64,000 bases of DNA, from positions 310,001 to 374,000 of the forward strand of contig NZ_FQVT01000001.1 in NCBI RefSeq assembly GCF_900129445.1, in the 5' to 3' direction. Origin of the DNA: Salegentibacter echinorum. Its GTDB lineage: Bacteria; Bacteroidota; Bacteroidia; Flavobacteriales; Flavobacteriaceae. Below the pieces are notes generated by a model. That model was given only the letters and a program-made list of their open reading frames with translations, was not told where the DNA came from and ran no database searches. Positions 26,209 through 35,088 of this stretch are shown here, one piece after another (position 1 is the first letter of the stretch; each line of letters opens with the position of its first letter). Both the position numbers and the translations under genes were made by a program.

Positions 26209-27435
26209 ATGAAGGATTTATTAAAATTATATGAAAATAAACCACCAGAGATCGTATTCCATTGGCAGGATGCAGAAACCGATGCCGAAGGCTGGGCAGT
26301 AATTAACTCGCTGCGTGGTGGTGCTTCGGGGGGAGGAACCAGAATGCGTAAAGGTCTTGATGAAAATGAAGTATTGTCCCTGGCCAAAACCATGGAAGTG
26401 AAATTTACTGTTTCAGGACCGCCAATGGGTGGAGCAAAATCTGGAATTAATTTTGATCCAAAAGACCCGCGAAAAAAAGGAGTTTTAGAACGTTGGTTTA
26501 AAGCAGTTTCCCCATTATTAAAAAGTTATTATGGTACCGGGGGAGACCTTAACGTAGATGAAATGGATGAGGTAATTCCTATTACCGAAGATTGCGGGGT
26601 GTGGCACCCACAAGAAGGTGTTTTTAACGGGCATTTTAAGCCAAGTGAAGCCGATAAGATCAATAGGATTGGCCAATTGCGACAGGGAGTCATTAAGGTG
26701 CTGGAAAATAAAGAATACTCACCAGATATTACTAGAAAATATACAGTAGCCAATATGATTACTGGATTTGGTGTTGCTGAAGCTGTAAAACATTACTACG
26801 ACATCTATGGCGGCGAGATAAATGGAAAAAAAGCGATAGTACAGGGCTTTGGAAATGTGGGGGCAGCAGCAGCTTACTTTTTATCACAAATGGGAGTGAA
26901 AATTATTGGAATTATAGACATTTCTGGCGGACTTATAAATGAAGAGGGTTTTTCTTTTGAAGAGATAAAAGAACTTTTTCTCGCTAAAGATGGAAATACT
27001 TTAGAGCACGATAAGCTATTGCCTTTTGAAGAAATAAATGAAAAAATTTGGGAACTTGATGCTGAAATATTTGCGCCCTGCGCAGCTTCCCGATTAATTA
27101 CCCAACAACAAATTGACAGTTTAATAAACCGAAAGCTGGAAGTGATCTCTTGTGGGGCTAATGTACCCTTTGCCGATAAAGAAATATTTTTTGGAACAAT
27201 CATGGAATCTACCGATGAGAAAGTAAGTCTTATCCCTGATTTCATTTCTAACTGCGGAATGGCCCGGGTGTTTGCTTATTTTATGGAACGACGAGTATCA
27301 ATGACCGATGAGGCAATTTTTAATGATACTTCTATAACTATTAAAAATGCTATTCAAAGAACTTTTGATAATAATAGTAGTAAAACCAATATTAGTAAAA
27401 GTGCTTTTGAAGTAGCTCTAAAACAATTGGTATAA
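26209..27435 (+). CDS. Glu/Leu/Phe/Val dehydrogenase family protein
   Basis: This 408-residue NAD(P)-linked amino-acid dehydrogenase interconverts an amino acid with its 2-oxo acid and ammonia. The N-terminal catalytic domain has SLRGGASGGGTRM (about 34-46) and PPMGGAKSGINFDP (about 73-86), with the catalytic lysine in GGAKSG, followed by TGGDLNVDEMDEV. The C-terminal Rossmann domain has VQGFGNVGAAAAYFL (about 210-224). Whether glutamate, leucine or valine is the substrate cannot be settled by eye. It is monocistronic, with a terminator at 27496-27526. Confidence 0.92.
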   Translation: MKDLLKLYENKPPEIVFHWQDAETDAEGWAVINSLRGGASGGGTRMRKGLDENEVLSLAKTMEVKFTVSGPPMGGAKSGINFDPKDPRKKGVLERWFKAVSPLLKSYYGTGGDLNVDEMDEVIPITEDCGVWHPQEGVFNGHFKPSEADKINRIGQLRQGVIKVLENKEYSPDITRKYTVANMITGFGVAEAVKHYYDIYGGEINGKKAIVQGFGNVGAAAAYFLSQMGVKIIGIIDISGGLINEEGFSFEEIKELFLAKDGNTLEHDKLLPFEEINEKIWELDAEIFAPCAASRLITQQQIDSLINRKLEVISCGANVPFADKEIFFGTIMESTDEKVSLIPDFISNCGMARVFAYFMERRVSMTDEAIFNDTSITIKNAIQRTFDNNSSKTNISKSAFEVALKQLV

Positions 27436-27775
27436 TAGGTTTTATAGAAAAGTTATGTTTAATCTTGTGTTTTTAGTTGATTGAGATTAACCTTGAAACT
27501 CCCGTATTATTAGCGGGAGTTTTTATATTTTTTAATATAATTAGTGTTTATTAGGATAGTGGTGCTTTATCGGTGCTTGGTTTTGCTATCACAAAAAATA
27601 TTTTTAAAATCTAAAGTCATTACGATGCACCAATTATGTTTAGATTTTTTAGGCTGTGCATATTTATGGTTCTTTATTTTTACATAAGTTTTAAAGTGCA
27701 TTAAATCAGTTTATTAAAGGTCTTGTTTGAAACCTATTGAAGCTTAGAAGATAAATTCTGTAAATTAGGTTGATT
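27436..27775. other. 340-bp convergent intergenic region
   Basis: Between the dehydrogenase (plus) and the porin-like gene (minus) there is the hairpin at 27496-27526 and then about 250 bases of AT-rich DNA in which I see no gene, repeat or second strong terminator. Confidence 0.5.
27496..27526 (+). terminator. Terminator after the amino-acid dehydrogenase
   Basis: The perfect 7-bp stem ACTCCCG (27498-27504) / CGGGAGT (27514-27520) has a 9-base loop and is followed by TTTT and AT-rich DNA. Confidence 0.85.
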
Positions 27776-28927
27776 TTATAACAACCAAAGCGGAGCGATA
27801 AAACCAATTCTGAATTCATTTTTATTATAATTTGATACCTCCAGATTGTCTAAAGCGTAAGAGGAATAATCGTAATATCTCCCAATATATGCTAAATAAA
27901 AACGGATATCAATATCTTTGAACGGACTGTAATAAAAGGTAGGAATTATGCCGTAACTCGTGCGCGCGTGATCGTTATTCTTTTCCAAATTTCCATAGGC
28001 ACTACTAGTCATAAGTGTTAATAAGCCTTTAATTTTAAGGCTAAAACGATACTCGGCCCTTAGCCAATTTTCAATATAACGCACTTCTTCAGCTACTTTA
28101 TCATTACCTATAATACCGGTCATAACTCCTTTAGTATCTACCTGCTCGTAGCTATAATCAAAATCGTACATCAAGCTTAGTTTTCTGTTTTCGTATTTAT
28201 GACCTAATGTAAAAAAATAGGTGCCCCGGCTTTTTACCTGGTTGGAATAGCTGGCACTGTAAGAAGTTTGGAATTTACCATTAAAGAAATTTCCTTCCCA
28301 ATTTCCAACAAAGGCCACAGGCCAATCTGGCTCCTGAATATCTTCTGCCGCAGCATCACCATATAGATCGTCATAATGCATGGTTCGGGAGTTTAAAATT
28401 TGAAACCCAAAATTGTGTTGCTCCAACGCCTGGTAAGTAATGCCGGCACCGGTAACATAAGCCAGGGCATTGCTGTAAATATCGTTGTATTCCAGCACAT
28501 CCATCGCGCTGAATTTATATTCATAGCCGCCATAAAATGCATTCATCTTACCCAGTAGTAGCTGAAGCTTCTCACTCGCCTTAACAGTTATATACGCCAG
28601 TTCGATATTACTACCCAATTGATCTAAGGTTTGCACATTGCTCCCTTTATTAAAGCGATTTTTGAAGTGAAAATTTACCCTTTCGTGCAATTTCCCGGAG
28701 ATGCCAAGGGCAGTATGTTCATTTTTAAACTGAATCCCATTGTAATAATGATCGCCACCCCTAAAAGTATAAGCTTGTAGTCCCATACGCATATCGAAGG
28801 TGATATTTATATTTTTTAAAAGTTCGATTTTTTCTTTGGGAATAATTGGTTGGTTTAAGCTGTCATTTACCTGAGAAAACCCAAAAAATGGAAGTAATAA
28901 AAACAGGCTTATAAAAATGATGTTTTG
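27776..28927 (-). CDS. Porin-like outer-membrane beta-barrel protein
   Basis: This 383-residue protein, counted from the ATG at 28927, starts with a good signal peptide (MQNIIFISLFLLLPFFGFSQ); an ATG 11 codons upstream is in frame but spoils the signal. The mature protein is a series of amphipathic strands with alternating aromatic and polar residues (for example INITFDMRMGLQAYTF and KLQLLLGKMNAFYGGYEY). It ends in the outer-membrane-type strand FRIGFIAPLWLL. The layout resembles the phosphate-selective porin O/P class found in Bacteroidota, but the substrate is unknown. It is the only gene in its unit. Confidence 0.75.
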   Translation of the reverse strand, partial: QNIIFISLFLLLPFFGFSQVNDSLNQPIIPKEKIELLKNINITFDMRMGLQAYTFRGGDHYYNGIQFKNEHTALGISGKLHERVNFHFKNRFNKGSNVQTLDQLGSNIELAYITVKASEKLQLLLGKMNAFYGGYEYKFSAMDVLEYNDIYSNALAYVTGAGITYQALEQHNFGFQILNSRTMHYDDLYGDAAAEDIQEPDWPVAFVGNWEGNFFNGKFQTSYSASYSNQVKSRGTYFFTLGHKYENRKLSLMYDFDYSYEQVDTKGVMTGIIGNDKVAEEVRYIENWLRAEYRFSLKIKGLLTLMTSSAYGNLEKNNDHARTSYGIIPTFYYSPFKDIDIRFYLAYIGRYYDYSSYALDNLEVSNYNKNEFRIGFIAPLWLL

Positions 28928-29305
28928 CATAAATATGGAAGTTTGGAAACTTATTTTCATTGATGAAAATTAAAGAAATATAGTTAAATTTTATCTTTAA
29001 TTGCTGAAAAATCATAGGCTTTGTAGCTTATTTGTAAACATACTAAAATCCGTTAGGGATTATCGAATGGTTGAAGATTTGGTGAAACTCACTGTTTACG
29101 GATAAAACAAAATATAGTTTTATCTGGTATTCAAGATCTAAATACTTCGTAAGTTGCTTCGGAATAAAATAATCTCTCTATAATGTTTGTATTAGGCTTA
29201 CCCGAGTATTCTATTCAAGATAAACTACTGTTAAAAAACCTTTACTTTCAGGCTTTAATACTTTAAGCATTGTATCTTAAACTATTAATTTCAGAATCTG
29301 TAAAA
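28928..29305. other. 378-bp divergent intergenic region
   Basis: This region lies between the porin-like gene (minus) and a small charged protein gene (plus). It is AT-rich and must carry both promoters. I see no gene, no perfect TAnnTTTG box with a paired TTG, and no repeat copy. Confidence 0.45.
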
Positions 29306-29494
29306 ATGGCTAAGAAAGAAGATATCAGAAAGTTGGAGGAAAACTGGAAGTCTTTACACCAGGAAGATAGAGACCGGGAAGAACAGGAGTCTCTTCAAAA
29401 CTCAAAGACAAAACAGAAAGATGGTTTGAAAGACAGTAATAAAAAGTTCAGGAACAAAATCCAGGATGATAAAAAGTTAAAAAGTAGGAGCTAG
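29306..29494 (+). CDS. Small, highly charged hypothetical protein
   Basis: The ATG at 29306 gives a 62-residue protein, MAKKEDIRKLEENWKSLHQE and onwards, made almost wholly of K, E, D, R, Q, N and S, with no cysteine and only a few hydrophobic residues. An upstream in-frame ATG at 29270 would add an unrelated hydrophobic stretch. It is probably helical or disordered. I do not recognise the family. It is supported as a gene by codon-like composition and by the strong terminator 22 bases downstream (29516-29561). Its function is unknown. Confidence 0.6.
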   Translation: MAKKEDIRKLEENWKSLHQEDRDREEQESLQNSKTKQKDGLKDSNKKFRNKIQDDKKLKSRS

Positions 29495-29515
29495 AAATCC
29501 TGATTCAAATGTGAC

Positions 29516-29561
29516 AAAAAAAAAGACCTCACATCTTAAAAACTGTGAGGTCTTTTTTTAT
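29516..29561. terminator. Bidirectional terminator built from the AGACCTCACA palindrome
   Basis: AGACCTCACA (29524-29533) pairs with TGTGAGGTCT (29544-29553), with flanking A and T tracts. It ends the small gene on the plus strand and fahA on the minus strand. The arms are the same word as the core of the interspersed repeat at 9948, 39322, 42139 and 48402. Confidence 0.88.
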
Positions 29562-29570
29562 CAAAATAGG

Positions 29571-30860
29571 TTACTTTTTCTTAGGTTCGAAAACGGGTAG
29601 CAGTTTGGTGCTTACTTCGCCAAAACCTATTCTACGGCCTTCGCTTTCACAGTAACCACGCATAATAACCGTATCATTGTCTTCAATGAACTTACGTTCA
29701 CTACCGTCTTTCAATTTCACAGGTTTTTCCCCTTTCCAGGATAGCTCCAGCATAGAACCATAGCTATCTGGTGTAGAGCCAGAAATAGTACCCGATGCCA
29801 TCATATCTCCTGAATTTACTGGACAACCATTAATAGTATGATGCGCCAACTGCTGACTCATGTTCCAGTACATATATTTGAAATTCGTTTTTGATAACTG
29901 GCTTTCATCAGAATTTTCGGGCTGCAAACTAACCTCAAGATTGATGTCAAAACTCTTTTTACCGGTACTTTTTAAATAAGGAAAAACTTCCTGTTCCGGT
30001 TCTGGGCCGTTAGTTCTAAACGGTTCTAAAGCGTCTAAAGTTACGATCCAGGGAGAAATGGAAGATGCAAAATTCTTAGCCAGGAATGGGCCTAAAGGCA
30101 CGTATTCCCAGGTTTGAATATCGCGGGCGCTCCAGTCATTAAACATCACCATCCCAAAAATATATTCTTCAGCTTCCTCAATAGGGATTGGTTCTCCCAG
30201 GGGATTGGCGTCTGTAGTGATAAAGGCCATCTCCATTTCAAAATCTACCCGTTTAGAAGGACCAAATACCGGTTTATCGGCATCTTTGGGTTTGGTTTGT
30301 CCTTGCGGGCGGTGTACCGGGATACCGCTGGGAATTATTGAAGAACTCCTGCCATGATAGCCAACGGGAATATGCAACCAGTTTGGTAAAAGAGCATTAT
30401 CTGGATCGCGAAACATGCTGCCTACATTTGTAGCGTGTTCTTTACTCGAATAGAAATCTGTGTAATCGCCCACCTGAACCGGCATTTGCATTTCAATTTC
30501 GTCTAATGTGAAAAGCACGCGTTTTCTATGTTCCTGGTGGTCTCTTAATTTATCATTTTCAGCGTCAAAAATATCGGCGATTCGGTTACGTACCAGGCGC
30601 CAGGTTTTTTTTCCGTCAGAAATAAAATCATTTAGAGTGTCCTGTAAAAATATATCATCGGTAAGTGGGATACCTTCAAAGTAGCCCAATTGGTGTAAAG
30701 CTCCAAGGTCTATGGCAAAATCCCCAATGCGGGATCCTATGGTAATCACGTCGTCCCGGGTGAGGAATACCCCAAATGGAATATTCTGAATTGGGAAATC
30801 GGTATTTTCCGAAGTTTCCAACCAGGTTTTTCTATTGGGATTATTAGCAGTTATAGACAT
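29571..30860 (-). CDS. fahA: Fumarylacetoacetase
   Basis: This 429-residue enzyme cleaves fumarylacetoacetate to fumarate and acetoacetate, the last step of tyrosine and phenylalanine breakdown. The N-terminal domain starts NPNRKTWLETSENTDFPIQN. The metal and catalytic region is visible in VGDYTDFYSSKEHATNVG (about 133-150, with the metal Asp and catalytic His), then LPVGYHGRSSSI-type residues (HIPVGYHGRSSSI), VDFEMEMAF with two metal glutamates, and MFNDWSARDIQTWEYVPLGPF. Its length matches family members (about 420). It is alone on its strand and divergent from glyA. Confidence 0.96.
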   Translation of the reverse strand: MSITANNPNRKTWLETSENTDFPIQNIPFGVFLTRDDVITIGSRIGDFAIDLGALHQLGYFEGIPLTDDIFLQDTLNDFISDGKKTWRLVRNRIADIFDAENDKLRDHQEHRKRVLFTLDEIEMQMPVQVGDYTDFYSSKEHATNVGSMFRDPDNALLPNWLHIPVGYHGRSSSIIPSGIPVHRPQGQTKPKDADKPVFGPSKRVDFEMEMAFITTDANPLGEPIPIEEAEEYIFGMVMFNDWSARDIQTWEYVPLGPFLAKNFASSISPWIVTLDALEPFRTNGPEPEQEVFPYLKSTGKKSFDINLEVSLQPENSDESQLSKTNFKYMYWNMSQQLAHHTINGCPVNSGDMMASGTISGSTPDSYGSMLELSWKGEKPVKLKDGSERKFIEDNDTVIMRGYCESEGRRIGFGEVSTKLLPVFEPKKK

Positions 30861-30896
30861 ATAATTCTTTGGTTTTTATAAACATTCTAATCAATT

Positions 30897-30904
30897 CAAA
30901 TATA
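30897..30904 (-). promoter_or_regulatory. -7 box for fahA
   Basis: The minus strand reads TATATTTG, a full match to TAnnTTTG, 36 bases before the fahA start codon. It stands back to back with the glyA box at 30937-30944; no TTG is seen at the expected distance. Confidence 0.5.
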
Positions 30905-30936
30905 TTATTTTCCTGTAATTTACCGAATGTATTTGT

Positions 30937-30944
30937 TATTTTTG
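30937..30944 (+). promoter_or_regulatory. -7 box for glyA
   Basis: TATTTTTG matches TAnnTTTG and lies 26 bases before the ATG at 30971. The upstream element is not a clean TTG. Confidence 0.55.
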
Positions 30945-30970
30945 AGGAATATTTAACGTAAAATTTTAAG

Positions 30971-32242
30971 ATGCAACGAGACACAGATATTTTTAACTTC
31001 ATAGAAGAAGAAAAAGAGCGTCAACTTAATGGTCTTGAGTTGATTGCGAGTGAAAATTTTGTTAGTGACCAGGTGTTGGAAGCAGCAGGCTCTGTGCTAA
31101 CCAATAAATATGCCGAGGGTTATCCCGGGAAACGTTACTACGGTGGTTGTGAAGTAGTGGATAAAGTTGAGCAACTGGCCATAGACCGGTTAAAAGAACT
31201 TTTTGATGCCGAATACGCCAACGTGCAACCGCACTCTGGTTCACAGGCCAATACCGCAGTTTTTCATACTTGCCTAAATCCCGGTGACAAATTTCTTGGC
31301 TTCGATCTTTCCCACGGTGGACACTTAACCCATGGTTCCCCGGTGAATTTCTCTGGAAAATTATACAATCCCGTGTTTTATGGTGTAAAAAAGGAAACGG
31401 GACTTATAGATTATGATGCAGTCGCCGAGATTGCTGAAAAGGAGCAGCCTAAAATGATTATTGCAGGAGCCTCAGCCTATTCACGGGAAATAGATTATAA
31501 AAGATTTCGTGAGATTGCCGATAGTGTAGGGGCAATACTGCTTGCCGATATTGCGCATCCCGCCGGTCTTATTGCTAAAGGTTTAATTAGTGACCCAATC
31601 CCGCATTGTCATATTGTAACTTCTACAACGCACAAAACCTTGCGAGGTCCCCGTGGTGGAATTATCATGATGGGTAAAGATTTTGAAAACCCCTTTGGCC
31701 AAAAATTAAAAAATGGAAAATTAAAGAAAATGTCTGCCCTATTAAATAGCGGAATTTTCCCGGGTAACCAGGGCGGTCCCTTAGAGCATATTATTGCGGC
31801 AAAAGCCGTAGCCTTTGGCGAAGCATTAAGTGAAGATTTTTTACATTATAGTGTTCAGGTGAAAAAAAATGCTGCTAGATTGGCCAATGTTTTTGTAGAA
31901 AAAGATTATAATGTGATCTCTGGTGGCACCGATAATCATATGATGCTTATTGATCTACGGAATAAGAATGTAAACGGAAAAGAAGCCGAAGAAGCCTTAA
32001 CCAAAGCAGGAATTACCGTAAATAAAAACATGGTGCCTTTTGATGATAAGTCTCCTTTTGTAACTTCTGGGATTAGAATTGGAACCGCGGCGGTAACCAC
32101 TCGTGGGTTGGTAGAAGAAGATATGCCTAAAATTGTAGCTCTTATTGAGCGCGTTATTAATAATATTGATAATGACAGTGAACTGGAAGCAGTTAAAGAA
32201 GATGTAAAAGCGATGATGAAAGACAAGCCGCTTTTTCAATAA
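30971..32242 (+). CDS. glyA: Serine hydroxymethyltransferase
   Basis: This 423-residue PLP enzyme interconverts serine and glycine while loading tetrahydrofolate with a one-carbon unit. Family blocks: [18 protein letters not shown] (about 21-38), [17 protein letters not shown] (about 47-63), [13 protein letters not shown] (about 195-207) and the PLP lysine in [14 protein letters not shown] (K222). [20 protein letters not shown] follows. Its length and all motifs are normal. It is expressed alone and ends with the hairpin at 32272-32326. Together with FolE in this window it feeds folate metabolism. Confidence 0.98.
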   Translation: MQRDTDIFNFIEEEKERQLNGLELIASENFVSDQVLEAAGSVLTNKYAEGYPGKRYYGGCEVVDKVEQLAIDRLKELFDAEYANVQPHSGSQANTAVFHTCLNPGDKFLGFDLSHGGHLTHGSPVNFSGKLYNPVFYGVKKETGLIDYDAVAEIAEKEQPKMIIAGASAYSREIDYKRFREIADSVGAILLADIAHPAGLIAKGLISDPIPHCHIVTSTTHKTLRGPRGGIIMMGKDFENPFGQKLKNGKLKKMSALLNSGIFPGNQGGPLEHIIAAKAVAFGEALSEDFLHYSVQVKKNAARLANVFVEKDYNVISGGTDNHMMLIDLRNKNVNGKEAEEALTKAGITVNKNMVPFDDKSPFVTSGIRIGTAAVTTRGLVEEDMPKIVALIERVINNIDNDSELEAVKEDVKAMMKDKPLFQ

Positions 32243-32271
32243 TTTTCGGTTTAAAGTTAAAATTTTGAGTT

Positions 32272-32326
32272 AACAGTTCCCCGTTTTTAGTTTTAATGAG
32301 CTGAAAATTGGGGGCTGTTTTGTTTT
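32272..32326 (+). terminator. Probable terminator after glyA
   Basis: AACAG then CCCC (32273-32283) can pair with GGGG then CTGTT (about 32310-32319) across an AT-rich inner part, followed by TTTGTTTT. The stem has a small mismatch, so confidence is moderate. Confidence 0.6.
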
Positions 32327-32373
32327 AAGGCTCAAGATGTGCAACCTCCCGAGTGAAGAATTTGTATTATAAA

Positions 32374-32402
32374 AAAAGATTCCTCCTACGTTGGAATGAC
32401 AA
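32374..32402 (-). repeat. TGTCATTCC...GGAGGAATC repeat, copy 1
   Basis: On the minus strand this reads TGTCATTCCAACG then TAGGAGGAATCTTTTT. The same element, with CGCCGAAGGAGG in the middle, occurs at 55033-55062. Both are intergenic and lie downstream of genes. Confidence 0.6.
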
Positions 32403-32516
32403 TTCATTACAATTTTAACGGCTTTCTTAAACCGGAAGTATAATAGAAACGGATTCTCCAATTATTAGATTTTTTAGAGTCTGCATACTGAGACTGCCAA
32501 CTTTCTACTTTTTTCC

Positions 32517-32930
32517 TTACTGTTTAAATACCTTTTTAAGTTCTTCTGAAATTTTGGTGGGTTTTTGTTTTTCTTCGTCCATAAGCGCCCATACGGTTTT
32601 CGCTTCGACAAGCACTTTTTTAGTTTCAGCGTTTTTAATAATCACGTGGCGGGTAGATTTAACGTGCGTGGTTTTGCCTACATAAGTTTGTAAAAGAATC
32701 TCTTCGCCCAAAAATGCTTGTTGTTTATAGCTTATTTCGTGTTTTACTACGATCCAAAATAGCTTTTCCTGTTGTGCCGGGGTAGCTCGTGTTTCCCAGT
32801 GCGCCTGCGCCACATCCTGAACCCACTGCACATATTGCACGTTGTTTACGTGATTTTGTTTATCTAAATGCCGCTTTTCAACGGGAAATTTTAGCTCAAA
32901 TATCTCTGGAGTAGCTTCGGTGGTTTCCAT
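32517..32930 (-). CDS. Hotdog-fold acyl-CoA thioesterase
   Basis: This 137-residue cytoplasmic protein is of the 4HBT/YbgC type, hydrolysing acyl-CoA thioesters. The active region is HLDKQNHVNNVQYVQWVQD (about 20-38), where the usual DxxGHVNN motif has N in place of G (DKQNHVNN). Other family blocks are EISYKQQAFLGEEILLQTYV and VLVEAKTVWALMD. Its length is normal. The start codon overlaps the stop of the glutaminyl cyclase gene by one base (32930), so it is translated from the same mRNA. The substrate is unknown. Confidence 0.88.
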   Translation of the reverse strand: METTEATPEIFELKFPVEKRHLDKQNHVNNVQYVQWVQDVAQAHWETRATPAQQEKLFWIVVKHEISYKQQAFLGEEILLQTYVGKTTHVKSTRHVIIKNAETKKVLVEAKTVWALMDEEKQKPTKISEELKKVFKQ

Positions 32931-34000
32931 TATTTTTTTATAATTTCTACTTCAAAGAGTTTGTCCCAGTTTTTCCCGGTAACATAGAGCTTTTTAGTAT
33001 TAGGATTATAGGCAATGCCGTTTAAAACATCATTTTGAGGATCCAGGTCGTCTATATTGGTTAAACGGTCCTGTAACCCTCTAAAATCAATTACCGCTTC
33101 TATTGCTCCATTTTTAGGATTTATAATGGAGACACTGGGAAATTGATAGGTGTTGGCATAAATCTTACCTTCTACCCATTCCAATTCATTGAATTTTGAA
33201 TAAATCTTTGTGTTGGTCACTACCTGGAAATACTCTTTTTCGGCCTGGGTTTCTGCATCGAGAATCCAAATTTTTTCGGTGCCGTCACTTTTATAAAGTT
33301 TTTCTCCATCATTACACAAGCCCCAACCTTCTTCGCTTTGGTTATAACTAAAAGTGCCAATTTGTTTAAATGTATCTAAATCATAAATTAAGCCTGTTTT
33401 CTCTCGCCAGGTAAGTTGGTAGAGCTTATTATTAAGAATGGTAAGTCCTTCTCCAAAATAGGAATCGTCCAGATTTATTTTCTCTAAAACCTCTCCAGAC
33501 TCTAAATCTAACTTTCTAAGAGAGGAGCTGCCATAATGCCCGGTGCTTTCATACAGGGTATCGTTGTGAAATTCTAAGCCCTGGGTGTAAGCTAAATTGC
33601 TATGCGGATATTCATTAATCACTTTGTAACTATAAGCCTTTGGTGCCGTGTCATTATAGATTTTAAGATGTTCGTTTATGGTGTCAACTTTTCCTTCGGC
33701 GTAAATTATAGCTTCCAGTTTTTGTCTTCCTAATCTGGCATTTTTTGCTACTGAAAAAGAAAAACCGGTTTCTGATTTTAAAGTTTTTAAATAATTCTCC
33801 TGAAAGTAAAGCCGAATGGAATCGATCTCCCGGTCTTTTGAATTATCTACAGAAGCTTCAATCGTGTCTCCAAGTTGAAATCCCGACTTGTTTTCTAAAG
33901 TTTTCAGCTTAAAATAAGAAGATTTTTTTTCTGAATTACTTCCGCAGGAAAAAAATAAAATACCTAAGATTAACAGGGTCAGGAACTTAAATTTGTGCAT
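32930..34000 (-). CDS. Glutaminyl-peptide cyclotransferase (plant/bacterial type), lipoprotein
   Basis: This 356-residue protein has a lipoprotein signal (FLTLLILGILFFSCGSNS, Cys about 19) and a five-bladed beta-propeller glutaminyl cyclase domain in the C-terminal two thirds. Recognised blocks are YPHSNLAYTQGLEFHNDTLYE (about 131-151; quoted as PHSNLAYTQGLEF), SSLRKLDLESGEVL, YFGEGLTILNNKLYQLTW and NELEWVEGKIYANTYQ, with DVLNGIAYNPNTKKLYVTGKNW near the end. The enzyme converts N-terminal glutamine to pyroglutamate on exported proteins. Many exported proteins here start with Gln after signal cleavage, which fits an envelope role. The first 100 residues are an extra sandwich-like region. Confidence 0.88.
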   Translation of the reverse strand: MHKFKFLTLLILGILFFSCGSNSEKKSSYFKLKTLENKSGFQLGDTIEASVDNSKDREIDSIRLYFQENYLKTLKSETGFSFSVAKNARLGRQKLEAIIYAEGKVDTINEHLKIYNDTAPKAYSYKVINEYPHSNLAYTQGLEFHNDTLYESTGHYGSSSLRKLDLESGEVLEKINLDDSYFGEGLTILNNKLYQLTWREKTGLIYDLDTFKQIGTFSYNQSEEGWGLCNDGEKLYKSDGTEKIWILDAETQAEKEYFQVVTNTKIYSKFNELEWVEGKIYANTYQFPSVSIINPKNGAIEAVIDFRGLQDRLTNIDDLDPQNDVLNGIAYNPNTKKLYVTGKNWDKLFEVEIIKK

Positions 34001-34054
34001 TGTTTATCTAAATTAAATACAAGACAAAAATACTCAATTCCCTTTAAAAAATAC

Positions 34055-34084
34055 TTGCGTAAAGTAGGAAAGATTGTATATTTG
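34055..34084 (+). promoter_or_regulatory. Promoter for the SRP RNA
   Basis: TTG at 34055-34057 and TATATTTG at 34077-34084 are 19 bases apart. The RNA 5' end, placed by the terminal stem, is 5 bases after the box. This is the clearest promoter in the window and calibrates the others. Confidence 0.85.
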
Positions 34085-34088
34085 CAGC

Positions 34089-34182
34089 GGCAAGTCCCAC
34101 ACAACCAGCTCCTGCTGAATCCCCCAGGGCGGGAACGCAGCAAGGGTAAGCGGTCGTAGCGGTGTGATGTGGGGAGCTTGCC
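34089..34182 (+). ncRNA. ffs: Signal recognition particle RNA (small, 4.5S type)
   Basis: A hairpin RNA of about 94 bases. The 5' end GGCAAG and TCCCACAC pair with GTGTGATGTGGGGAGCTTGCC at the 3' end (quoted as GTGATGTGGGGAGC then TTGCC). The conserved domain IV tip is CCAGGGCGGGAACGCAGCA (34135-34153), with the tetraloop and asymmetric loop that bind Ffh and FtsY. A run of six T follows at 34184-34189 and acts as terminator. A downstream SDR gene starts at 34232. Confidence 0.93.
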
Positions 34183-34231
34183 ATTTTTTGTTTCTGGATG
34201 CTTCCAATTTTTTATCCCAGCTTCGCAACCT

Positions 34232-35053
34232 ATGAAAACAAATACTTCTGTAAAAAAAGTAGTGCTTATTACCGGGGCTTCTTCGGGAATTGGAAGGTCT
34301 ATCGGCGAATATCTTAGCAAACAAAACTTTAAAGTTTACGGTACCAGCAGGAATCCTGCAAAAATAACGAACCCGCCATTTTCCATGGTAGCTTTAGACG
34401 TTACCAAAAAAGAAACCATTATCCAGGCCGTAAAACAAATTATTGCCAAAGAAGGTGCAATTGATGTGCTTATAAACAACGCGGGGATGGGCATTACAGG
34501 ACCAATTGAAGAAACTCCCGATGAGGAGATTGCCAAAGCTTTTGATACCAATTACTTTGGGCCTATTAAAGTGATAAAAGCTGTTTTGCCCCAAATGCGG
34601 AAACAAAATAGCGGACTCATTATTAATATTACCTCTATCGCGGGCTATATGGGACTGCCTTACCGCGGCATTTATTCAGCTTCAAAAGGTGCTTTAGAGC
34701 TTACAACCGAAGCGTTTAGAATGGAGTTAAAAGACTTCAATATTAAAATGACTAATATTGCGCCGGGGGATTTTGCAACCAATATCGCTGCAGGTCGTTA
34801 TCACGCGCCGGCCTTAGATGATTCGCCCTACAAAGAACCATATCAAAATACCCTTAAACTGATGGATGAAGATGTAGATGCGGGGAAAGATCCGTTATTA
34901 ATGGCAAAAGCGGTGCATAGGGTGATAAAGAAAAAGAATCCGCGTGGACATTATAAAGTAGGAGAAGCCTTGCAAAAATTTTCGGTAGGCTTAAAACGTG
35001 TTTTGCCCGATAAACTTTACGAAAAGATGTTGCTAAAGCATTATAAATTATAA
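34232..35053 (+). CDS. Short-chain dehydrogenase/reductase
   Basis: This 273-residue NAD(P)-dependent oxidoreductase has the classical SDR motifs: the cofactor loop TGASSGIG (about 14-21), LINNAGMG (about 85-92), and the catalytic Ser-Tyr-x3-Lys in ITSIAGYMGLPYRG followed by YSASKGAL (Y156/K160 region). The start at 34232 is chosen because the longer frame from 34169 would overlap the SRP RNA. Its substrate is unknown. It precedes the transaldolase gene by 35 bases and is probably co-transcribed with it. Confidence 0.9.
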   Translation: MKTNTSVKKVVLITGASSGIGRSIGEYLSKQNFKVYGTSRNPAKITNPPFSMVALDVTKKETIIQAVKQIIAKEGAIDVLINNAGMGITGPIEETPDEEIAKAFDTNYFGPIKVIKAVLPQMRKQNSGLIINITSIAGYMGLPYRGIYSASKGALELTTEAFRMELKDFNIKMTNIAPGDFATNIAAGRYHAPALDDSPYKEPYQNTLKLMDEDVDAGKDPLLMAKAVHRVIKKKNPRGHYKVGEALQKFSVGLKRVLPDKLYEKMLLKHYKL

Positions 35054-35088
35054 ATTTGCGGTTGCATATTAACCAATAACTAGAACTT

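Noticed and set aside
34169-34231. Longer start for the SDR (ATG at 34169)
   Set aside because: It falls inside the SRP RNA gene and adds residues not typical of SDR enzymes; the ATG at 34232 gives the usual start before TGASSGIG.
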